From Bradyrhizobium sp. AUGA SZCCT0176 (lineage in GTDB: Bacteria > Pseudomonadota > Alphaproteobacteria > Rhizobiales > Xanthobacteraceae), in the NCBI RefSeq assembly GCF_018130145.1, contig NZ_JAFCMB010000002.1, positions 558,001 to 622,000 on the forward strand: a DNA stretch of 64,000 bases, written 5' to 3'. Below the pieces are notes generated by a model. It did no database searches. It was not told the origin of the DNA and worked only from the letters and a program-made list of their open reading frames with translations. How positions within the stretch are numbered: position 1 is the stretch's first letter; the number at the start of each line of letters is the position of its first letter. The translations under genes were made by a program, and so were the position numbers. Shown here in pieces: positions 8,701 through 15,824 of the stretch.

Positions 8701-11700
8701 CCGTCGATTTCAGCACGAAGCCCGCAGTATGGGCGTCGATCAGGTCGAGATCACCAAACGTAATCATGCCCGAAGTCGCAATATCGCCGGAAACGTTGAC
8801 GCCGACGTCTTCCGTCACCCCGCCGGCCGCCGTCGTCGACGCGCCCACAATCGTCGGCGTGTCATTGGTGCCGGTGATCGTCACCGTCACATCCTGCGTG
8901 ACCGGCGCACCGTTATTGTCTGATATGGTGACCGTGTAGATCTGGACGATCGTCTGGCCCTTGGCCAGCGACTGCAGCACCGGATCGTTGTCGTTTAGCG
9001 TAAAGTTCCAGCCGATGCTGGCGGTATTGCCGGTGTCGGTCGTGCTCTCGTTCACTCCGGTCAGCGCAAAGGTGCCGATATTGGCGGCCAATGCGCCGTT
9101 GCCCTCGGCAAAGCCCGGCAGGTTCGCGCTGGCATTCGTCGACTTCAGCACGAAGCCGGCGGTGTGGGTGTCGATCAGGTCGAGATCGCCGAACGTGATC
9201 GTGCCCGAGGTCTCGATGTTACCGGAGTCGTTGACGCCGGTATCCTCCGTCACCCCGCCAGTCGCCGTGGTAGATCCACCCACAATGGTCGGCGTATCGT
9301 TGGTGCCGGTGATCGTCACCGTCACGTCCTGCGTCACCGGCGCACCGTTATTGTCTGATATGGTGACCGTGTAGATCTGGGTGATGGTCTGGCCCTTGGC
9401 CAGCGACTGCAGCACCGGATCGTCGTCGTTCAGCGTAAAGTTCCAGCCGAGCGAGCCGACGGTCGAAACACCGGGATTCTCGCTTATCGCGGTCAGGGCA
9501 AACGTGCCGATTTGACCCAGCGGGGCCGCCTCCGAATAGCCCGGCAGATTGGCAGTGGCGTTCGACGACTTCAGAGCGAATGCCGCGGCATGGGTGTCCG
9601 TCAGGTCGAGGTCCTGAAACGTGATCGTTCCATTGGCGGTCAGCGTCGCCGCTGCATCCTCCGTCATCTCGCCTGTCGCCGTCGTCCACTCCGGAACTAT
9701 GGTGGGAACGTCGTTGGTGCCGATCACGGTGACGTCGGCGCCGTTGATGGAGATGCTGACCGGCGTGTACACAACGCCGCCATGGCCGTCGTCGACCTTG
9801 ATGACGTAGTTGAGGATCAGCTTCTCGCCCTTGGCGAGGAAATCGAAGGCGTGGTCGGCGATGCTGTAGGTCCAGGTCGCCGAACCGTTATGGCCGTTTG
9901 CGCCCCCCTGCGTCACGCTCAAGGGAACCTTGACGGCTGCAATTGCCGCCAGTTGTGCCGGCGTCAGCGTCGCGGTGACGTTATGCCCCTGCGCGTCGAG
10001 GTATCTGAACGGCTCGGTTGTCGAGATCGCCGCAGTCACCACCGGGCGATCGGTCAAATCGGTATCGGTAAAGGTGACCGTGCCCGAGATCGTATCGATG
10101 GTGGTATTGCCGGTGCCGTCCCGCTCGATGACGGTGCCGCCGCTGGTGGTAACGGTCGGCGCGTCATTGGTGCCTGATATCGTGATGGTGAAGGTCTTGA
10201 ACGTGATCTCGTTGTTCGCCGCGAAATTATTGTCGACCCGCGCCAGATAGGTCAGCGTCAAGGTCTCGCCGGCGGCCAGGAAATCGAAGGCGCCGTCAGG
10301 GACGCTGTAGGTCCAGGTCGCCGTGCCGCGGTTTTTCTGGTTGGGATCCTGCACCACGGTAAGCGGCACTTCCACCGCCTTGATCGCGGCTATCTGCTCT
10401 GATGTCAGCGATGCGCTGACATCGCTGTGCTGCGCGTTCTCATACTTGAACGAGGCAAAACTCGCCTGGGCGGTCGGCACGTCGCCCGGATTGAGGTCGG
10501 AATACGCGATCTCGCCGGTCAACGTATCCTGCGCGGCACTGCCGGTCAGGCCTGCGCGCTCGGTGAAAGCCGCATTGGAGGTGATGACGTCGGGCGGCCC
10601 CGGAATGTGGTCGCCCGATTTGACGGTCGTGGGGGTAGTCGTAACGACGGGAGTGTCGATAATCGGAGTAACCGTCACCTTCACCGGGACGGTTTCTCCG
10701 CCCGCCAGTCTGATGAACATGTTTTCCGGAACCGGCGAATCGGTGAACCGGTGCAGCTGTTGAGGATTGTTCAGGTCGGTGAATTTCAGCTGGAAGACAT
10801 CGGAGATGATCTTCTGCGCATCGGGCGACAACTGCACCGAGGAAAGAAAATTGACCGTGCCCTGGCCGCTGACGATGGTCTGCGTACCGGCCTGATTGAC
10901 GGTCGCGATCGGCGTCATCGTGGTCTTGTCGAACAGGATGTAGGAGCCGGTGGTGCCGTCGGGCTCGACCAGCACCTGGAATTTCGCCGGCGGCGCTCCG
11001 CCCTGGCCCGGCACCGCGAAATCGATTTCGACCAGTACCGCGGTGCCGCGGATGCCCATAGTGGCAACCGGCGTGTCGACCTTCATGTCGCCCTTCTTGG
11101 CGGTCGCGCCGGCGACGAACGAGATGGTGCCCTGCACCAGGCTGATCAGCGACGAATTGTTCGACCCGTTCGGGTCGTAGATCATTTCGTTCAGCACCAT
11201 CCTGGCGTTCGATGCGAGACCGAACACGCTGCCGTCGATGAAGGTGATGCCGAGCGTCGAATCGGAACCGGACTGGACCACGTCGCCTTTGTTGACGTTG
11301 TCGCCATTGTTCAGAATGATCGAAACGCCGTTGCGGATCGCTGTCGCGGTGCCGACCAGCTTGGTGACGTGGCCGATGACCTGGGCCACGCTCGGGCTGC
11401 CGTCGGCCTGCGCCAGCTGGGTGTGACCGGTCAGCGCGTTGACAATATTGCCAGTCAGATGGGCGCCATCGGGTGATGCCAGGGCTGCGCGCTTCTCGCC
11501 CTTGAAATAGTCATGCAGCACCAACTCGCGGCCGTCGCCCGATAGAACGAGGTCGACACCCGCGCGCTTGAAATCGCCGGTGAAGAGCAAATGGGCGTCT
11601 GGAACGATAATGGCGCCCGACGGCGCATGTGTGGAAACACTGTCGACCTGGAGGTGCCCACCCGGGTGAGCGCCGTGGCCGTCAGGCAGCACGTCGGTAA

Positions 11701-11719
11701 ATTTACCGGCCAAAGTCAA
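5735..11719 (-). CDS. Giant FecR/VCBS/RTX adhesin, probable type I secretion substrate (LapA/BapA-like)
   Basis: This encodes a 1994-residue acidic, Asp/Thr/Gly/Asn-rich surface protein without a Sec signal peptide. Residues 1-115 resemble the prefix module of large biofilm adhesins. A FecR-like domain follows (about 120-235, with MGIRGTAVLVEIDF). From about 380 to 1880 there is an array of VCBS/cadherin-like repeats separated by nine GTND or GAND junctions. The last ~115 residues carry a Ca-binding RTX segment (GGAGADQF, GDGNDTITDFTPGQDHIDL), typical of type I secretion targets. No ATG is available near the N-terminus: translation appears to begin at a TTG (11717-11719) preceded by the G-rich run GGCGGCGGGG. 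A LapG-type protease is divergent to it. The secretion apparatus is not in the window. The likely role is cell adhesion and biofilm formation. Confidence 0.9.
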   Translation of the reverse strand: MTLAGKFTDVLPDGHGAHPGGHLQVDSVSTHAPSGAIIVPDAHLLFTGDFKRAGVDLVLSGDGRELVLHDYFKGEKRAALASPDGAHLTGNIVNALTGHTQLAQADGSPSVAQVIGHVTKLVGTATAIRNGVSIILNNGDNVNKGDVVQSGSDSTLGITFIDGSVFGLASNARMVLNEMIYDPNGSNNSSLISLVQGTISFVAGATAKKGDMKVDTPVATMGIRGTAVLVEIDFAVPGQGGAPPAKFQVLVEPDGTTGSYILFDKTTMTPIATVNQAGTQTIVSGQGTVNFLSSVQLSPDAQKIISDVFQLKFTDLNNPQQLHRFTDSPVPENMFIRLAGGETVPVKVTVTPIIDTPVVTTTPTTVKSGDHIPGPPDVITSNAAFTERAGLTGSAAQDTLTGEIAYSDLNPGDVPTAQASFASFKYENAQHSDVSASLTSEQIAAIKAVEVPLTVVQDPNQKNRGTATWTYSVPDGAFDFLAAGETLTLTYLARVDNNFAANNEITFKTFTITISGTNDAPTVTTSGGTVIERDGTGNTTIDTISGTVTFTDTDLTDRPVVTAAISTTEPFRYLDAQGHNVTATLTPAQLAAIAAVKVPLSVTQGGANGHNGSATWTYSIADHAFDFLAKGEKLILNYVIKVDDGHGGVVYTPVSISINGADVTVIGTNDVPTIVPEWTTATGEMTEDAAATLTANGTITFQDLDLTDTHAAAFALKSSNATANLPGYSEAAPLGQIGTFALTAISENPGVSTVGSLGWNFTLNDDDPVLQSLAKGQTITQIYTVTISDNNGAPVTQDVTVTITGTNDTPTIVGGSTTATGGVTEDTGVNDSGNIETSGTITFGDLDLIDTHTAGFVLKSTNASANLPGFAEGNGALAANIGTFALTGVNESTTDTGNTASIGWNFTLNDNDPVLQSLAKGQTIVQIYTVTISDNNGAPVTQDVTVTITGTNDTPTIVGASTTAAGGVTEDVGVNVSGDIATSGMITFGDLDLIDAHTAGFVLKSTDASVNLPGFAEGNGALAANIGTFALTGVNESATDTVNTASIGWSFTLNDNDPVLQSLALGQTITQIYTVTIIDSNGAPVTQDVTVTIAGTNDVPVAVADTDTGHIVEAGNNSDNSVLAGVSTTSGDVLSNDTDVDLIDTHHVIGVVAGSISGVLTNDDVGATVIGTYGSLVLNANGTWTYTLDNTNPLTDSLAHGAHASDVFSYTESDGYGGTSTTTLTIDITGTNDAPVANAAPVAVTDVNSGAPVSEQGVSPVNDAFAGVASATGNVLANDLDVDAGDTKTVQGVASGTQTGPLTVGVASVVAGTYGSVTIDANGAWTYTLNNTKATTQALMQDQHVADVFTYTMHDVYGATASATLTIDVTGTNDAPTLAPATVGPLLDTAVTDSYSTITGTLVGYDADSGEAATLSYGTIVGLSAVNSAVAGLYGSLTVDEDGHYIYTPDAAAINALHAGTQTETFTVQTADVNGATGIALFTVNVTGANDTATISGDWEGSLNAFTSSGEIVPLDTVSGTLTVSDVDTGEGHFQAVDPDLLDGAYGTFTFDSGTGGWTYQLDNSKVEVQSLGEGTSVTDTLTVTSIDGTEKNIVVTINGTNDAPDYSGKSLASTYHAGDSPVAIVYGVAAADIDSAHYAGGTLTATVTAGHEGDTLSIVGNDYIWVDSGSIVYFDSDGNDPGGDVAIGTLAHNGDNSLTVTLNGSAGDTAVEALTQAIEFSNSKPDPVAGTRTVAFTLWDGHGAPNNGHDSDYFEAHVTVPESAGAAPVIQTDLFTLSELGDGVTMVSGLYVTDADASETETFTFTATTGAPLVSSVSIDPGDLEDIDEALGAVAVAGVTYNPGGGSQPQNDSVKFTVTDGFGHSDTVNFIFNVTGESDVELTGTDGKDVIFATGNTDTLTGGAGADQFVFRVGDGNDTITDFTPGQDHIDLRAFFETINPETIDAWLHDHAAPSQNDPADMVLWLGGDDNVTLKQVASLTANDFILHPGIGN
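8433..9716 (-). repeat. Tandem 435-bp coding repeats inside the adhesin
   Basis: The anchor GTGCCGG (plus strand) recurs at 8433, 8868 and 9303, an exact 435-bp period (145 codons). The first two units are nearly identical over their whole length. The third unit, to about 9716, is shorter (414 bp) and more diverged. Each unit encodes one VCBS module running between GTND junctions. The homogenised sequence suggests recent duplication or gene conversion within the gene. Confidence 0.85.
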
Positions 11720-11784
11720 ATGAGCCCCGCCGCCGCTAAGGTTAATACAAATACAATATTCAAAGGTCTAAGCTTGCATATCAC

Positions 11785-11815
11785 GGATGGTCTTCTACGG
11801 AACCATCCATTTTTT
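11785..11815 (+). terminator. Terminator-like hairpin plus T run, upstream of the adhesin start
   Basis: A 7-bp stem (GGATGGT at 11785-11791, ACCATCC at 11802-11808) with a 10-nt loop is followed by A and six Ts on the plus strand. It points in the direction opposite to adhesin transcription, about 66 bp upstream of the proposed TTG start. It could end an antisense or small RNA, or block read-through towards the protease gene. No matching promoter was identified. Confidence 0.35.
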
Positions 11816-12023
11816 GTGCAGCTTGCTTAGGTTAGAGCCGTTTTCCAGATCAGTCTTCTCGATTTTTCTCAAGCATATCTGGTACTCCCCTGCCATACAC
11901 AGAGGAATACATGGATAAGCTTGAGCACCAGGGAGATTAGTTGAGATATTCGCAGCAAAACGACTGCGGTCTATACTTATCAATCCGATTCCCCCGTATA
12001 ACCCCGGTATATGATGCGATTTT

Positions 12024-12045
12024 CCAAGTCAAAACTGTGACTTGG
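12024..12045. promoter_or_regulatory. Perfect 8-bp inverted repeat, operator candidate
   Basis: CCAAGTCA (12024-12031) and TGACTTGG (12038-12045) are separated by AAACTG. No T run follows on either strand, so an operator or a leader structure is more likely than a terminator. It lies between the divergent adhesin and protease genes. Confidence 0.35.
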
Positions 12046-12332
12046 CTTACAACTCACGCGAATCTGACCAGATTAGTCATATTAACCTGAAAACAACGAT
12101 AACGCACGGTTAAGCACCATCCCATGGATAGGGCAGTCACGGCTCCGCAAAGGTTCGATAAAATTTTCGGGAAACCGGCGAGACAAATTTTAAGCTGTTT
12201 CGCGCTTTCCGGCCTGATATCGCGGGTTTTAAGCAGATCAAAAGCCCACCTACCCACTATGCCCCCAGCGAAATGATCCGGTCACGAGTAGGTTAACGAG
12301 CCTGCCGATAATGCCCGGACTAGGGGTGTCAG

Positions 12333-13151
12333 ATGGCGATCTCAAATTATCCGCGTGCGTTGCGCGCAACCTTCCTCGCGTGCGGCCTGTCCATAAGCGG
12401 CTTGGCCTGGTTCGGACCGGCGGACGCCGGAACGCTGCTGTCACCTGGCGCTGCGGTCCTGGTCAAGAAATCCACCCAGCCGTTCGGGCAGCCCACCGCG
12501 ATGCTTCTCGACGGCGGATTGCACGAGAAATGGCAAAGTGTGCAGCGCCGCCTCGACGATGAAATGGTGCAGCTTGCGCTGTGCGAGGGCGACCGCGGAG
12601 GCTGCGTCTCGCCGGCCGCGCTGCAATTCCTCGCGATCGTCGATGCCGCCAAGCTCCGCGAGGGCCGCGCCCGACTCGGCGAGATCAACCGCGCCGTCAA
12701 CCTTGCGGTGCGGCCGATGAGCGACCTCGCACAATATGGCCAACTCGACGTCTGGGCCTCGCCGCTCGCGACGCTAACGCGGGGCGGCGACTGCGAGGAT
12801 TACGCCATTGCGAAATTCGTGGCGTTGCGCCGGGCCGGCATTGCGCCCGACGATCTGCGGATCGTGATCATGCGCGACACCGTCCGCGGCGAGGATCACG
12901 CGGTTGCCGCCGCGCGGCTCGACGGGCACTGGCTGACGCTCGATAACCGCCGCATGGCGATGGTTGAGGATTCCGACATCCGCAATTACCGGCCCACCTT
13001 CGTGATCGATCAGCACAGCGTCATGCGATACACCGATGCGCCCCTGCTCACCGCCGCATCCGGCAATCCCGAAGCGCCGGTCGTCATCAGCGCGCTGGCA
13101 GCGCCCGGCGTTGTCACGCCCGCCAATCAGGCTCCGACGAAAGCCGATTGA
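12333..13151 (+). CDS. Transglutaminase-like periplasmic cysteine protease (LapG type, BTLCP/DUF920)
   Basis: This encodes a 272-residue exported protease of the bacterial transglutaminase-like cysteine proteinase family. A signal peptide occupies about residues 1-33 (ending near PADAG). The catalytic triad is intact: Cys154 in GGDCEDYA, His189 in GEDHAV and Asp204 in TLDNRR. In Pseudomonas, LapG cleaves the N-terminal region of the adhesin LapA at a di-alanine site, releasing the adhesin from the cell, and is held inactive by the c-di-GMP receptor LapD. The divergent giant adhesin at 5735-11719 is the obvious substrate candidate. No LapD homologue is in the window. The ATG is preceded by AGGGGTG at suitable spacing. 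Confidence 0.9.
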   Translation: MAISNYPRALRATFLACGLSISGLAWFGPADAGTLLSPGAAVLVKKSTQPFGQPTAMLLDGGLHEKWQSVQRRLDDEMVQLALCEGDRGGCVSPAALQFLAIVDAAKLREGRARLGEINRAVNLAVRPMSDLAQYGQLDVWASPLATLTRGGDCEDYAIAKFVALRRAGIAPDDLRIVIMRDTVRGEDHAVAAARLDGHWLTLDNRRMAMVEDSDIRNYRPTFVIDQHSVMRYTDAPLLTAASGNPEAPVVISALAAPGVVTPANQAPTKAD

Positions 13152-13241
13152 CAGCAATCCTGCCGCAATTTCATCCGCAGCGATGATGGAGCAACTGCGT
13201 GCTGCATCACGCCCTCGCTGCAGCGGACCGGACCGGACGTC

Positions 13242-13260
13242 GCGCGATCCATGATCGCGC
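13242..13260. other. Perfect 8-bp inverted repeat downstream of the LapG-type gene
   Basis: GCGCGATC (13242-13249) and GATCGCGC (13253-13260) flank the loop CAT, about 90 bp after the protease stop codon. It is a stable hairpin, but no T run follows, so it could be a factor-dependent terminator or an operator. The rest of the 13152-13492 gap holds no gene and presumably the alcohol dehydrogenase promoter. Confidence 0.4.
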
Positions 13261-13492
13261 ATCTGGGATATCGGATACAAGGCATCCCGCAATTTTCATT
13301 GCACGATCAGATTCAGTGTAAGTCATCAAGCCATGCTGCAGTGCAGCCGGAACGCATGTTCATTCTGTTTGGCGAAAACATGACGATACAAATTTTCTCT
13401 TTTTCTTTTCACGCTCGCGCTTGATTGACGCCGTCGTTCCCACCGGCATACCATTCCGACAGATCCGCTAGAGATCATTGGAGGGGACTAGG

Positions 13493-15694
13493 ATGACACG
13501 TTGGCCGTGCGGTGATTCTGTTTGCCGTTTTTTTCCTGAAAGCTTTTCCAGTTTGCATCGGCCGGCTCGCCTGGCGCTGGCGATCGGGTTTGGGCTGGCG
13601 ATCTCCTCCACGGCGGCGCTCGCGCAAAGTCCCGCCAAGGGATCGCCGGAGCACATCAAGGCCGTTACCTCGGCGGTCGACGGCGCCTCGATCAAGGCCA
13701 ACACCGCGACATCGAACGACTGGCCGACCATCGGCCTCGACTATGCGGAAACGCGCTTTTCCAAGCTGAACCAGATCAACACCGACAACGTCAAGAAACT
13801 CGGCCTGGTATGGAGCTATCCGCTCGAATCCTCCCGCGGTGTCGAGGCAACCCCGGTGGTCGTCGATGGCATCATGTACCAGACCGCCTCCTGGAGCGTG
13901 GTGCACGCGATCGACGCCCGAACCGGCAAGAGACTCTGGACCTTCGATCCCGGCATCGACAAGGAGAAGGGCTACAAGGGCTGTTGCGACGTCGTCAATC
14001 GCGGCGTGGCGCTCTGGAAGGGCAAGGTTTTCCTCGGCGCCTATGACGGCCGCCTGATCGCGCTCGACGCCGTCACCGGCAAGGTCGTCTGGGAAAAGGA
14101 CACCATCGTCAGCAAGGAGCACTCCTACACCATCACCGGCGCGCCGCGCGTGTTCAACGGCAAGGTCGTGATCGGCAATGGCGGCGCCGAATATGGCGCG
14201 CGCGGCTACATCACCGCCTATGACGCCGAGACCGGCAACCAGGCCTGGCGCTGGTTCACCGTGCCTGGCGATCCCTCAAAACCGTTCGAAGATGAATCGA
14301 TGGCGGCAGCCGCCAAGACCTGGGATCCGGCCGGAAAATACTGGCTCAACGGCGGCGGCGGAACGGCGTGGGACACCATCACCTTCGATCCCGACCTGAA
14401 CATGGTCTATGTCGGCACCGGCAACGGCTCGCCGTGGAATCGGGACATCCGCAGCCCATCCGGCGGCGACAATCTCTATTTGGCGTCACTGGTGGCGCTG
14501 AACGCCGACACCGGCAAATACATCTGGCACTATCAGGAAACCCCCGGCGATCATTGGGACTACACATCGACGCAGCCGATGATCCTGGCGGACATCAACA
14601 TCGATGGCGCGCCAAGGAAGGTCATTCTTCATGCGCCGAAGAACGGCTTCTTCTTCGTCGTCGACCGCACCAACGGCAAGTTCATCTCGGCCAAGAACTT
14701 CGTCGATGTGAACTGGGCGACCGGTTACGACGCCAATGGTCGTCCGATCGAAGTACCGGCAGCGCGCGGCAAGGAGCCGTATGACAGCGTTCCCGGTCCA
14801 TATGGCGCGCACAATTGGCATCCCATGTCGTTCAATCCGCAGACCGGCCTCGTTTATCTGCCGGCGCAAGGCGTGCCGCTGAACCTGACGCCGGAAAAAA
14901 TGTTCGTTCACAACGCGCCAACTCCCGGCAAGTTCGGCGCCACCACCGGTTGGAATGTCGGCATGGTGCTGGACGCTGTCCCGCCGAAGAATCCGGCGTT
15001 CGGGCGCCTGCTGGCGTGGGACCCCGTGAAGCAGAAGGAAGTCTGGCGCGCCGAATATGTGGCGCCATGGAACGGTGGCACGCTGACAACAGCCGGCAAT
15101 CTGGTGTTCCAGGGCACTGCCGACGGACGCTTCGTCGCCTATAATGCCACGACCGGCGAGAAGCTCTGGGAATCGCCGACCGGGTCCGGCGTCGTCGCGG
15201 CGGCCTCGACCTACATGCTCGACGGCAAGCAATATGTGTCGATCGCGGTTGGCTGGGGCGGCGTGTTCGGGATCGCGGTACGCGCTACCGAATTGCGCAG
15301 CCCGGGCACGGTCTACACGTTTGCGGTCGACGGCAAGGCGCCACTGCCGACTTTCGTGAAGTATCAGACCGAAGGCCTGCTTGCGGGCGTCAAGTACGAT
15401 CCGAAGGACGTGCCCGACGGCACCAACCTCTATGTCGCCGCCTGCGCCACCTGCCACGGCGTGCCCGGCGTCCACAATGGCGGCAATGTCCGTAACCTCG
15501 GCTATGTTCCGAAGGAGACCATCGAGAACCTCAAGGACTTCGTGTTCAAGGGCCCGTTCCGCGACCAGGGCATGCCGGACTTCACCGGCAAGCTGACGGA
15601 AGCGGATGTGACGAAGATCGCCGCCTTCATCCAGGGCACGGCGGATGCGATCAGGCCGAAGCCGGCCGAAGCCGCGGGACAGCCGAAGCAGTAA
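13493..15694 (+). CDS. PQQ-dependent alcohol dehydrogenase with C-terminal cytochrome c domain (quinohaemoprotein)
   Basis: This encodes a 733-residue periplasmic enzyme that should oxidise alcohols with PQQ and pass electrons through its own haem. A signal peptide ends near residue 45 (AALAQ). An eight-bladed PQQ propeller follows, with the family's adjacent-cysteine pair at Cys164-Cys165 (GCCD). The haem-binding CATCHG motif is at residues 651-656, with a probable axial Met in GMPDF. The catalytic-base region reads WDYTS, with Asp356. The residue two positions on is Thr358 rather than the extra Asp of lanthanide enzymes, so calcium is the likely cofactor (inference). The ATG at 13493 follows the strong site GGAGGGGACTAGG. 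No PQQ-synthesis genes or cytochrome partners are nearby. Confidence 0.93.
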   Translation: MTRWPCGDSVCRFFPESFSSLHRPARLALAIGFGLAISSTAALAQSPAKGSPEHIKAVTSAVDGASIKANTATSNDWPTIGLDYAETRFSKLNQINTDNVKKLGLVWSYPLESSRGVEATPVVVDGIMYQTASWSVVHAIDARTGKRLWTFDPGIDKEKGYKGCCDVVNRGVALWKGKVFLGAYDGRLIALDAVTGKVVWEKDTIVSKEHSYTITGAPRVFNGKVVIGNGGAEYGARGYITAYDAETGNQAWRWFTVPGDPSKPFEDESMAAAAKTWDPAGKYWLNGGGGTAWDTITFDPDLNMVYVGTGNGSPWNRDIRSPSGGDNLYLASLVALNADTGKYIWHYQETPGDHWDYTSTQPMILADINIDGAPRKVILHAPKNGFFFVVDRTNGKFISAKNFVDVNWATGYDANGRPIEVPAARGKEPYDSVPGPYGAHNWHPMSFNPQTGLVYLPAQGVPLNLTPEKMFVHNAPTPGKFGATTGWNVGMVLDAVPPKNPAFGRLLAWDPVKQKEVWRAEYVAPWNGGTLTTAGNLVFQGTADGRFVAYNATTGEKLWESPTGSGVVAAASTYMLDGKQYVSIAVGWGGVFGIAVRATELRSPGTVYTFAVDGKAPLPTFVKYQTEGLLAGVKYDPKDVPDGTNLYVAACATCHGVPGVHNGGNVRNLGYVPKETIENLKDFVFKGPFRDQGMPDFTGKLTEADVTKIAAFIQGTADAIRPKPAEAAGQPKQ

Positions 15695-15702
15695 CCCAAC
15701 TC

Positions 15703-15731
15703 GTCATGGCCGGGCTTGTCCCGGCCATGAC
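15703..15731. terminator. Perfect 12-bp hairpin downstream of the alcohol dehydrogenase
   Basis: GTCATGGCCGGG (15703-15714) and CCCGGCCATGAC (15720-15731) form a perfect stem with the loop CTTGT, eight bases after the stop codon. There is no T run. This palindrome type is common between Bradyrhizobium genes as far as I recall. It may be a short REP-like element that also ends transcription. Confidence 0.6.
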
Positions 15732-15750
15732 GGAGAGTGAGATCCATCCA

Positions 15751-15789
15751 AATAAAGAAAGGGCTGCGCGAGGTGATCGCGCAGCCCTT
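15751..15789 (-). terminator. Rho-independent terminator of the liv operon
   Basis: AAGGGCTGCGCGA (15759-15771) and TCGCGCAGCCCTT (15777-15789) form a perfect 13-bp stem with loop GGTGA. On the minus strand the stem is followed by TTTCTTTATT. It lies 35 bp after the stop codon of the minus-strand binding protein gene, so it should close the whole liv operon. Confidence 0.85.
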
Positions 15790-15824
15790 CGTCGTTCGGA
15801 AGGCAAACCTTCGGAAGACGAGCC

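Larger units (their letters stand above)
11720..12332. promoter_or_regulatory. AT-rich, structured divergent region between adhesin and LapG-type protease
   Basis: No gene is visible in these 613 bp, which are clearly richer in A+T than the surroundings. Visible structure includes GGATGGT/ACCATCC at 11785-11791 and 11102+700 (11802-11808), followed on the plus strand by a T run. There is also CTCAAGC/GCTTGAG at 11868-11874 and 11919-11925, and a perfect stem CCAAGTCA-AAACTG-TGACTTGG at 12024-12045. The region should contain promoters for both divergent genes. I could not match it to a known riboswitch. Confidence 0.5.

Noticed and set aside
8433..9716. Regular repeats considered as a CRISPR array or satellite
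   Set aside because: The period is 435 bp, in frame, and encodes VCBS modules; no short repeat-spacer structure exists.
11720..12332. Possible c-di-GMP riboswitch before the protease gene
   Set aside because: A stretch with AGGGCA and CCGCAAAGG near 12130-12155 looked suggestive, but the rest of the GEMM consensus and fold could not be found.
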